Assembly (NCBI GenBank): GCA_012515455.1
Contig: JAAYYJ010000027.1
Coordinates: 1-7,159, forward strand
Direction of reading: 5' to 3'
Length of the DNA stretch: 7,159 nt
Source: Oligosphaeraceae bacterium
Lineage (GTDB): Bacteria > Verrucomicrobiota > Lentisphaeria > Oligosphaerales > Oligosphaeraceae
Part shown: piece after piece, positions 1 to 5,384 of the stretch
How the letters are laid out: each line of letters opens with the position of its first letter
Numbering within the stretch: the stretch's first letter is position 1
The notes under the pieces: generated by a model
The model's input: the letters and a program-made list of their open reading frames with translations, nothing else
Databases searched by the model: none
Told to the model about the DNA's origin: nothing
Translations under genes and position numbers: made by a program

Positions 1-980
1 GCGATACCGGGGCGAACCACGAGACCCTGCGGACCTTGGTCCGGTCAATAATGTCGCCGCCGTTTATGGGTGACCATAAGACCGTATGGCTGAAACACAG
101 CAGTGCCTTTGCGAGCGAAGGCGATGCCAAAGCCAATGCCCCGCTGGCAGTGGCTCTGCGCGAGTTGTCGGCGCTGATTCAAGCGGGCCTGCCGGATTAT
201 CTGACGCTGATTCTTGACGGCCCGAACTGCGATGGCCGCAAGGCTTTGTACAAGGCCTGCAGCGCACAGGGTGAAGTGCGGGTCTTTGCCCGTCCGGACC
301 TGAGCCGTCCCCGCGGGCATGACGAAATGACTGCGATTCTGCAGCAAGCGGCCCAGCTGAAGGGGTTGCAGCTGCCTCCACCGGTCTGCGAATACTTGCT
401 TGATGTACTCGGCGGAGACAGTGCCGCCATTGACAGCGAACTGGAAAAAATCATCTGCTATATTGGCGGAACTGATAAGGAAGTGACTCTTGCCGATGTC
501 CAGCAAGTCTGTGTGGGACGCGGCGAAGAACAGTCCTGGGCTGTAGCAGAAGCCTTGGGGCAGCGCGACTTGCAGAAGTCCCTGGCAGTAGCTGACAGCC
601 TGGTCTCCCAAAGCAAAAATCCGGACCAGACTGCCCGGTCGCTGATTATGAGCGCAGCGGGATTTTTCCGGCAATCGTTGCGCATCTTAGTGTTTATGCA
701 CGAGAACCGCCTGGCCACACCGACTGCCCTGAAACTATATCTCGAAGCGCTGCCTGCGGAGAAAAAAAGCAAGAATCGCCGGGAAATCACGGGTATGCAT
801 CCCTACCGGGTGATGAAGCTGGCTGAACAGGCCGAGCGTTACAGTCCTCATGAAATGATTCAGGCAATCAGAATTCTCCGGGATGCACTCTGGCAGACGG
901 TCAGCTCCTCCACTGCCGCTGCAGTTGCTTTAGAAAATGCACTGCTGCAGATTATCGGCTGGCAGCAGTGTCGGCGCTGA
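1..980 (+). CDS. holA: DNA polymerase III delta subunit, 5'-truncated by window edge
   Basis: This is the delta subunit of the clamp-loader complex, which opens the beta sliding clamp and helps load it onto primed DNA at the replication fork. The frame is open to the left edge (first whole codon at base 3), giving about 325 visible residues. The TTG at 36 is therefore an internal codon, not the start; the residues before it (ETLRTLVRSIMSPPF, then GDHKTVWLKH) run on as typical delta sequence. Family features seen are a beta-strand LTLILDGP, the acidic-helix pattern SELEKIICYIGG followed by VTLADVQQV (visible residues about 145-169), a helical collar with AEALGQRDLQKSLAVADSL, and the C-terminal helical domain. 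The AAA+-like N-terminal part lies outside the window. Family assignment is from recognised sequence pattern. The GAF gene follows after 72 bases on the same strand, and I see no strong terminator between them. Confidence 0.9.
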   Translation, partial: DTGANHETLRTLVRSIMSPPFMGDHKTVWLKHSSAFASEGDAKANAPLAVALRELSALIQAGLPDYLTLILDGPNCDGRKALYKACSAQGEVRVFARPDLSRPRGHDEMTAILQQAAQLKGLQLPPPVCEYLLDVLGGDSAAIDSELEKIICYIGGTDKEVTLADVQQVCVGRGEEQSWAVAEALGQRDLQKSLAVADSLVSQSKNPDQTARSLIMSAAGFFRQSLRILVFMHENRLATPTALKLYLEALPAEKKSKNRREITGMHPYRVMKLAEQAERYSPHEMIQAIRILRDALWQTVSSSTAAAVALENALLQIIGWQQCRR

Positions 981-997
981 GCACTGGGCTGCAGGTG

Positions 998-1019
998 GGC
1001 TGGGCAGGCGTGCGCAGCC
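998..1019 (+). other. Small GC hairpin after holA
   Basis: GGCTG (998-1002) pairs with CAGCC (1015-1019). After a G-G mismatch, GCA (1004-1006) pairs with TGC (1011-1013) around a GGCG loop. No T-run follows, so it does not qualify as an intrinsic terminator. It may be only a chance structure in GC-rich sequence. Confidence 0.25.
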
Positions 1020-1052
1020 AAGATGCCTGAATATACCTGAAAGGAACCTCGA

Positions 1053-1832
1053 ATGAGCAGAAACGGCTTGGAAAATAATCTTGATGTGCTGGAGATTTTA
1101 TCTGAGGCACTGACCATTCCCATGACTCTGGATGAGGGTTTGAACCGCATCATCCGGATGACCTGCCGCCTGATGGAGACCGAGCAGGCGGCTTTCCTGC
1201 AGATTGATGAAGAGCATCAGTGCTTTATCATCCGCGCTGCGATTGGTTTGGACAGCGAGAGCTTCTGCGTCGGGCAGCCCCTGCAGGTGCCCGACCGGCT
1301 GCAGAGCATCCTTTGGCGCTTGCGGAACATCCATCAGATCAACTGGGTGGATTCCGGCATCAAAGACATCAAGTTCCCGATTATTGCTATGCCGATTCAG
1401 TTCAAGGGCATGCGCATCGGACACCTGATTACCGGCGGCGCCCACGACAGTTCCACCACCAAGGACCCGATCCGGCGCAACCTGTTCGCGCTGCTCGGAC
1501 CGTTCGCCTCCCTGATTATCGAGAATGCCAAGGCTACTGACCTCCTGTCGCAGCGTTTCGCTCTGAACTCCCGGGAGTTGCTCAAAGCTGCGGAACATGA
1601 AGCAGCCAACGGCAATGCCGCCGAGCGCCTGATGGTGAACAGCATCAGCAACCCGATCAAAGTCGTGCGGCTGCTGGCAGAGTCTTTCCACCGCGAGCTG
1701 GCATCAGCAGGGTTCTCTACCGGGCATATCACCATCGCGGCAGCGCATATCCTGGACTGTGTGCTGAAAAACTGCGCCAGCTCCGCGGCCGCAGAGGCCA
1801 ATAAGCCGGCGGCGGACGGCAGTAAATCCTGA
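1053..1832 (+). CDS. GAF-domain protein of unknown signal
   Basis: This is a 259-residue soluble protein with no signal peptide or membrane segment. Residues about 9-158 fit a GAF domain: an N-terminal helix (LEILSEALTIPMTLDEGL), the RMTCRLMETEQAAFLQID strand region, a core strand pair (FPIIAMPIQFKGMRIGHLIT) and a closing helix ending at FASLIIENAKATDL. GAF domains bind small ligands such as cyclic nucleotides, haem or bilins, or mediate dimerisation; nothing here shows which. Residues 160-245 are mainly helical and I do not recognise them as a kinase, GGDEF, HD or DNA-binding domain. The last 18 residues are an Ala/Lys/Ser-rich tail. The start is supported by AAGGAA at 1041-1046, six bases before the ATG. 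Its neighbours are a replication gene and a PHP gene, which give no functional clue. Confidence 0.8.
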   Translation: MSRNGLENNLDVLEILSEALTIPMTLDEGLNRIIRMTCRLMETEQAAFLQIDEEHQCFIIRAAIGLDSESFCVGQPLQVPDRLQSILWRLRNIHQINWVDSGIKDIKFPIIAMPIQFKGMRIGHLITGGAHDSSTTKDPIRRNLFALLGPFASLIIENAKATDLLSQRFALNSRELLKAAEHEAANGNAAERLMVNSISNPIKVVRLLAESFHRELASAGFSTGHITIAAAHILDCVLKNCASSAAAEANKPAADGSKS

Positions 1833-1881
1833 ATTCCTGCCCCTATCCCGTCATTGTGCCGTTGCGCCCAGTTGGGGAAAA

Positions 1882-1910
1882 GCTCCGACCCCCCGGGGAG
1901 CAGGCCCCGG
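1882..1910 (+). other. Two mutually exclusive hairpins in leader of PHP gene
   Basis: GCTCC (1882-1886) can pair with GGAGC (1897-1901). Alternatively CCGGGG (1893-1898) can pair with CCCCGG (1905-1910) across a six-base loop. The two share bases and cannot form together. No T-run follows; the ribosome binding site of the PHP gene begins about ten bases later. It could be a leader structure or simply GC-rich spacer. Confidence 0.25.
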
Positions 1911-1932
1911 ATAAAACAAGAAAAGGATTAGT

Positions 1933-2856
1933 ATGGCTATGCATTATCCGCACCCCCAAGCGTGTTTTGACTTACATCTGCATACGCATTGGAGCTACGA
2001 TGCCACAGCATCCGTGAAGCAATATTTTCAGGAAGCCCAGCGCCTGAAACTGCGGGCCATCGCCATTACCGAACACCAGACCATGGACTCCTGGGAGGAT
2101 ATTCAGGAAGCCGCCCGGCAGTTCCCTCAGGTCCGCTATATCCCCTCCGCCGAGATGACGGTGACCTGCTCCATCGGTTCGGTGGACCTGGTCTGTCTCA
2201 ATCTGCCCGTCCCCACCCCGCCCGAACTGGAAGCCGTTTTTGCCCGCTATCGGAAATGGCAGTGCGATTACGGTGATATGCTCTCAGCGTTCTATGTCAA
2301 GGAAGGGGTCCCAGCCGACCGCGAATTCCGGCAGACGCTCCTGCAGATGTATCGGCCCCGGAAATGTATCGAGAAGCAGGGCATCACTCACGTCCAGAAC
2401 GGCATCTGGCGCAAGACGCTGCTCCTCAATGGCTGGATCAAAAGTCAGGACGAATTTATCCGTCTGGAGAAGAAGCGCTGGGATGAGGGCTACCGCATCC
2501 CATATCCGGAAGCCGAAGGCGTTCTGCCGCTGATCCGCAAATTAGGCGGGGTGGTGTTTATTGCTCATCCCAAGGGATATTTCAAAATTTGCGACCAGTC
2601 CCGCATGGACGCGTTGCGGGAGGAACTGCAATTTGACGGTATTGAGTGTTCGCATTCCGGTTTTGGCTGCGAAATGAGCAAATTCTACCGCAGCTATGCT
2701 CACCAACATAAACTGCTTTGCACTGGCGGTTCGGATAACCACGGCAGCCCGTATCACGTGCTGCTGGGAGTGGGGGGAGACCACCATGCTTTCGCTCACC
2801 ATCCCGGACTGCCAGAAGACCTCGAAGCGATCCTGGAAAGAGTGACGCTGCTCTGA
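1933..2856 (+). CDS. PHP-domain metal-dependent phosphoesterase (YciV/RNase AM-like layout)
   Basis: This is a 307-residue cytoplasmic enzyme of the PHP superfamily, which hydrolyses phosphoesters using a cluster of two or three metal ions. The metal-binding motifs occur in order: DLHLHTHWSYD (D13, H15, H17, D23), ITEHQTMD (E47, H48), SAEMT (E74), AHPKGY (H212), IECSHSG (E238, H241) and GSDNHG (D268, H270). Motif 2 has Glu-His-Gln where Asp-His-Asp is common. Residues about 95-200 form an insert between the metal motifs, as in the E. coli YciV type (a 5'-3' exonuclease and 3',5'-nucleotide bisphosphate phosphatase), so a nucleotide or short RNA substrate is plausible but not shown. Histidinol phosphatase is the main alternative. 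The ATG at 1933 is preferred over the in-frame ATG at 1939 because AAAAGGA (1921-1927) is five bases upstream. It converges on the TetR gene with a 20-base gap. Confidence 0.85.
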   Translation: MAMHYPHPQACFDLHLHTHWSYDATASVKQYFQEAQRLKLRAIAITEHQTMDSWEDIQEAARQFPQVRYIPSAEMTVTCSIGSVDLVCLNLPVPTPPELEAVFARYRKWQCDYGDMLSAFYVKEGVPADREFRQTLLQMYRPRKCIEKQGITHVQNGIWRKTLLLNGWIKSQDEFIRLEKKRWDEGYRIPYPEAEGVLPLIRKLGGVVFIAHPKGYFKICDQSRMDALREELQFDGIECSHSGFGCEMSKFYRSYAHQHKLLCTGGSDNHGSPYHVLLGVGGDHHAFAHHPGLPEDLEAILERVTLL

Positions 2857-2881
2857 TCTGACGGACGGTTGACCGCTCAGA
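2857..2881. terminator. Weak stem-loop between convergent PHP and TetR genes
   Basis: TCTGA (2857-2861) pairs with TCAGA (2877-2881), and CGG (2866-2868) pairs with CCG (2873-2875) around a TTGA loop, with an asymmetric interior loop between. It sits exactly between the two stop codons and could end both transcripts. No clear T-run is present on either strand, so this is a weak call. Confidence 0.3.
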
Positions 2882-3569
2882 GCAATCCCCCCGCGGGAGT
2901 TTTCTGCCCAACCGCGGGGGCGGCGGCGGTACTGCGGAACGCATCCAGGCCCCCAAGGCTGTATTTCTGCATCTGCGCTATCAGCGGCTCCGGATTATCC
3001 ATAAAGGCCGGACGCAGGTTGTACAGCGGATGCTGCCGCAGATTGCTGTCCTGCTGCAGGCGCTCCCATTTCAAGCGGAAGTTCATCAGGTCCAACAAAG
3101 GGCCATGAACACAGAGCAGGCAGCATTTCAGGGTCTTATCGTCAGTCAAAGGACCGAGATAATCCGCGATCACGGCGGTAAACCACCCCTGGATCGGCTC
3201 CAAATACCGGCTCATCAATTCCAAATGCAGCGGACTGGGGCTGCTAGTCTCATAGTGCACAATCTTGGCAAAACAGGACATCCTGCCATCACCCACGATG
3301 GACTGAACGCTGGTGCGAATCAAGGAGCATAATTTTTCCCGTGCATCAGGGGAGCGCTGCAGCTCACGATTCAGACGCACCGCCTCGCCTTGGAAAAGGT
3401 CTTCCCAGACCGCAAGATATAAATTCGCCTTGCCCCGAAAATAGTAACTGATGGACGCGACATTTGCATCCGCCAGCGAGCAGATGTCCTGGGTCTTGGC
3501 GGCGTGATAACCGTGCTGCGCAAAAACTGCACAGGCGGCGGTCAGAATCTTTTCCTGGGTAGTGGCCAT
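2877..3569 (-). CDS. TetR/AcrR-family transcriptional regulator, CecR-like
   Basis: This is a 230-residue regulator, most likely a homodimeric repressor released by a small ligand. Residues about 5-52 form the TetR DNA-binding domain: EKILTAACAVFAQHGYHAAK, then the helix-turn-helix TQDICSLADANVASISYYF with the FRGKANLYLAVWE continuation typical of the family. The NVASISYYFRGK pattern resembles the CecR (YbiH) subgroup, and the C-terminal ligand domain (about 75-205) also has that style, with LEPIQGWF at 123-130. The last 20 residues (Ala/Pro/Gly-rich) look like a disordered tail. The start codon is the ATG at 3567-3569; I see no good ribosome binding site before it. A ten-base palindrome lies four bases upstream of the start. 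No transporter or enzyme target is adjacent on its strand, so its regulon is unknown. A terminator separates it from the prepilin gene. Confidence 0.85.
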   Translation of the reverse strand: MATTQEKILTAACAVFAQHGYHAAKTQDICSLADANVASISYYFRGKANLYLAVWEDLFQGEAVRLNRELQRSPDAREKLCSLIRTSVQSIVGDGRMSCFAKIVHYETSSPSPLHLELMSRYLEPIQGWFTAVIADYLGPLTDDKTLKCCLLCVHGPLLDLMNFRLKWERLQQDSNLRQHPLYNLRPAFMDNPEPLIAQMQKYSLGGLDAFRSTAAAPAVGQKTPAGGLL

Positions 3570-3572
3570 ATC

Positions 3573-3582
3573 TGCTTAAGCA
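3573..3582. promoter_or_regulatory. Palindrome ahead of TetR gene, candidate autoregulatory operator
   Basis: TGCTTAAGCA is a perfect ten-base palindrome beginning four bases upstream of the regulator's start codon. TetR-type proteins commonly bind palindromes in their own promoter, so this is a candidate operator. It is short for a TetR site, and the flanking symmetry (ATC and GAT) is offset by two bases. Confidence 0.35.
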
Positions 3583-3612
3583 TTGATTTCAAATGGGTAT
3601 TTCGAGGCGAGG

Positions 3613-3641
3613 GAAAAAGAAGGCCGGCGGGATGGCCGGCC
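3613..3641 (-). terminator. Intrinsic terminator of the prepilin-type gene
   Basis: Read on the minus strand, GGCCGGC (3641-3635) pairs perfectly with GCCGGCC (3628-3622) across a six-base loop. It is followed at once by TTCTTTTTC (3621-3613). The hairpin begins 12 bases after the stop codon at 3654. A seven-base all-GC stem plus a T-tract is the classic Rho-independent form. It would stop read-through into the TetR gene. Confidence 0.85.
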
Positions 3642-3653
3642 CTGGTGGCAGAT

Positions 3654-4388
3654 TCATCTGGAGAAGCTGCCGAAGATGCCGCTGTAGGCGGCGCTGTAGG
3701 GCGAAATGCTGGTGTTGGTCTTGACCTGTGCGGTTGGCATCCAGTCGACGTGACCGTCGAAATAGAGGAAATTCATGCCGTTATTGTGGCGATCGAGAAG
3801 TATCCCTGTCAGCCAGGGATTCTGAAAAAAGTTGTAGTCGCTGGCGTCATAGGAGTCAAACAGAAAGACTTTGCTGCCGGGCTTCCTGACGTGCCGGAAA
3901 CTCGGGTTGTAAAGAAGCAAAGTCTCATCCACCAAATAGGCAGCGGTGTTCGCGCCGGAAGAAGTTATCGAGGGTGCGTAGCCGAATCTTTTATCCGGCG
4001 AGGAGGGGCATTTGAAGGGTATAGACCCGACTTCTCCGGCTTTGGCATAGACCTGAGTGGAGCCCAGCTGGCAGAGGCGGTAGCAGTCATAAGGCGGCAT
4101 GTTGAAATAGGCGCCAATGCGGCAGTACCAGGCCTTGCCATTGCGCCCGGCATAGCCGGACCATAATTTCCCGGCCCCGTTTTCGTAGGCGAAAGGAATG
4201 AAGTCGTTCCAGTCATCGCCATAATTCAAGACGCCAACGCCCAGCTGTTTCTGGTTGGAACGGCAGGCGATGTCCTGGGCCTTGGCCCGGGCTTTGCTTA
4301 AAGCCGGCAGCAGCGTGGAGGCGAGCACCGCAATAATGGCGATGACCACCAGGAGTTCGATCAAGGTAAAGGCAAAGCGCTGCTTCAT
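3654..4388 (-). CDS. Prepilin-type protein with H-X9-DG motif
   Basis: This is a 244-residue protein with a type IV pilin/type II pseudopilin N-terminus: a short basic leader (MKQRFA), then FTLIELLVVIAIIA and a hydrophobic helix to about residue 30, followed by LSKARAKAQD. Cleavage by prepilin peptidase is expected between A6 and F7, leaving Glu11 at mature position +5 and a methylated Phe. The remainder is a periplasmic/surface domain with several Cys residues (39 to 127 region). The C-terminal stretch has H201, nine residues, then D211-G212 (RHNNGMNFLYFDGHVDW at 200-216), the H-X9-DG signature. Such proteins occur in many copies per genome in Lentisphaerota and Planctomycetes; their role (pseudopilin, surface or polysaccharide-related) is not established. 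GAGGA lies six bases before the ATG. It has its own promoter and terminator, so it is monocistronic. Confidence 0.88.
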   Translation of the reverse strand: MKQRFAFTLIELLVVIAIIAVLASTLLPALSKARAKAQDIACRSNQKQLGVGVLNYGDDWNDFIPFAYENGAGKLWSGYAGRNGKAWYCRIGAYFNMPPYDCYRLCQLGSTQVYAKAGEVGSIPFKCPSSPDKRFGYAPSITSSGANTAAYLVDETLLLYNPSFRHVRKPGSKVFLFDSYDASDYNFFQNPWLTGILLDRHNNGMNFLYFDGHVDWMPTAQVKTNTSISPYSAAYSGIFGSFSR

Positions 4389-4440
4389 TTTCCATCCTCA
4401 AGCTTGATGTTTTTTATGTCACCTGGCAACTTACGGCATA

Positions 4441-4468
4441 AATATAAAGCCCTTGGTTGTTTTTGCAA
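4441..4468 (-). promoter_or_regulatory. Sigma-70-like promoter of the prepilin-type gene
   Basis: On the minus strand, TTGCAA (4468-4463) is followed after 16 bases by TATATT (4446-4441). An A8 tract (4488-4481) lies 12 bases upstream of the -35 box, where an UP element would be. The start of transcription would fall near 4435, giving a leader of roughly 45-50 bases before the ATG at 4388. The hexamers match the general bacterial consensus; the start has not been mapped. Confidence 0.6.
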
Positions 4469-4501
4469 CGACGAAAGTTGTTTTTTTTCTGGGGAAGATT
4501 A

Positions 4502-4517
4502 GATTAATACTTTAATC
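4502..4517. promoter_or_regulatory. Inverted repeat upstream of the HisF-like gene
   Basis: GATTAA (4502-4507) and TTAATC (4512-4517) form a perfect inverted repeat with a TACT spacer, about 70 bases before the HisF-like start. It overlaps a weak candidate -10 (TAGATT, 4500-4505) that sits 16 bases after TTGTTT (4478-4483). This arrangement suits a repressor operator, but no regulator can be named. Another ten-base palindrome, GAAATATTTC (4558-4567), lies just before the ribosome binding site. I see nothing else in the rest of this intergenic region. Confidence 0.4.
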
Positions 4518-4588
4518 CCGGGGGTGCTGCCTGCAGTTTTCCCTGAGAGGCCAGAGCGAAATATTTCACAATAGAGAAAGGTCAGTCA

Positions 4589-5350
4589 ATGTCAGCCGAA
4601 GCAATAATCATGCCCTGTCTGGATATGCGCAACGGGCGGGTGGTCAAAGGCGTCCATTTTGTCGATATCGCGGATGCCGGTGATCCGGTCGAGTGCGCCC
4701 GCGCCTACTGTCTGGCCGGCGCAGATGAACTGGCCTTGTTGGATATTACTGTCACCGTGGAGAACCGCTCGACCATGGTCGAGGTGGTAAAGCGCGTGGC
4801 CGAGGTCTGCACCGTCCCGTTTACCGTCGGCGGTGGCATCTCCGATGTCAGCATAGCGGGGAAGGTGCTGCAGGCCGGCGCGGACAAAATTTCCACCAGC
4901 AGCGCGGCTTTCCGGCAGCCGGAGTTGATTATCCAGTTGCTCAAGGCCTTTGGTCCGGCGGCAGTCACGGTCGCCATCGATGTGGATGTGAATCCCAGTC
5001 TGCCCTCTGGCTATGAGGTCTATATTGACGGCGGGCGCACCGCCACCGGCTATGATGCGGTCGAATGGGCCAAAAAGGTCAATGACTATGGTGTCACGAC
5101 TATCCTCCCCACCAGCAAGGCCGCTGACGGCGTCAAGACCGGCTATGACTTGAAAGTCATTGCGGCGATGGCCAGTGTCTGCCAGGCCAAAATAGTGGCC
5201 TCCGGCGGGGCGGGGAAGAAGGAACATTTCCTGGAAGCGGTCCAGGCTGGGGCGAAAATACTGCTGGCGGCCTCGGTTTTTCACTACCACTTGATTGATA
5301 TTCCGGAACTGAAAGCATATCTGAAACAAAACGGTGTGCGGGTGCGCTGA
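4589..5350 (+). CDS. hisF: HisF-family protein (imidazole glycerol phosphate synthase cyclase subunit-like), divergent
   Basis: This is a 253-residue (beta/alpha)8 barrel, the normal HisF length. HisF uses ammonia from HisH to make imidazole glycerol phosphate and AICAR in histidine synthesis. Family motifs include PCLDMRNGRVVKG (D12, K20), ADELALLDIT (E47, D52), the phosphate loop VGGGI (80-84), GADKIS (D99, K100), VAID (D131), ASGGAG (204-209) and LAASVFH (226-232). D12 and D131 match the catalytic Asp11 and Asp130 of Thermotoga HisF. Unusual changes are Ile6 for gate Arg5, Thr171 for gate Glu167, Ser104 for Asn103, and TSKAADG in the loop that is usually TSIDRDG. It may therefore be a specialised paralogue rather than the histidine enzyme. 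No hisH, hisA or other his gene is visible. AGAAAGG (4575-4581) supports the ATG. The next gene starts 34 bases after its stop. Confidence 0.8.
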   Translation: MSAEAIIMPCLDMRNGRVVKGVHFVDIADAGDPVECARAYCLAGADELALLDITVTVENRSTMVEVVKRVAEVCTVPFTVGGGISDVSIAGKVLQAGADKISTSSAAFRQPELIIQLLKAFGPAAVTVAIDVDVNPSLPSGYEVYIDGGRTATGYDAVEWAKKVNDYGVTTILPTSKAADGVKTGYDLKVIAAMASVCQAKIVASGGAGKKEHFLEAVQAGAKILLAASVFHYHLIDIPELKAYLKQNGVRVR

Positions 5351-5352
5351 AT

Positions 5353-5364
5353 TGCCGGCCGGCA
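5353..5364. repeat. 12-base palindrome in the gap between the HisF-like and aldolase-like genes
   Basis: TGCCGGCCGGCA is a perfect palindrome two bases after the HisF-like stop codon and 20 bases before the next start. As RNA it could form only a four-base stem with a GGCC loop. No T-run follows, so it probably does not end transcription. Confidence 0.3.
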
Positions 5365-5384
5365 CATTTATCCGCGGGAGTTTT

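Noticed and set aside
36..38. TTG as start codon of the delta subunit
   Set aside because: The frame is open to the left edge and the upstream residues continue the family pattern, so the gene is simply truncated.
45..674. Reverse open frame of 209 codons within holA
   Set aside because: Lies wholly antisense to a clear holA sequence and shows no domain.
3504..4166. Forward open frame of 220 codons opposite the prepilin and TetR genes
   Set aside because: It runs through the terminator and both real genes, has no family features, and is a shadow.
4466..4489. CAAC-GTTG stem followed by eight T as a forward terminator
   Set aside because: The stem is only four bases and no forward gene ends upstream; the A/T tract fits better as an UP-like element of the reverse promoter.
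5334..5384. GTG start giving a 373-residue aldolase-like protein overlapping the HisF-like gene
   Set aside because: The ATG at 5385 has a well-spaced GGGAG, and the 17 extra residues do not look like part of the fold.
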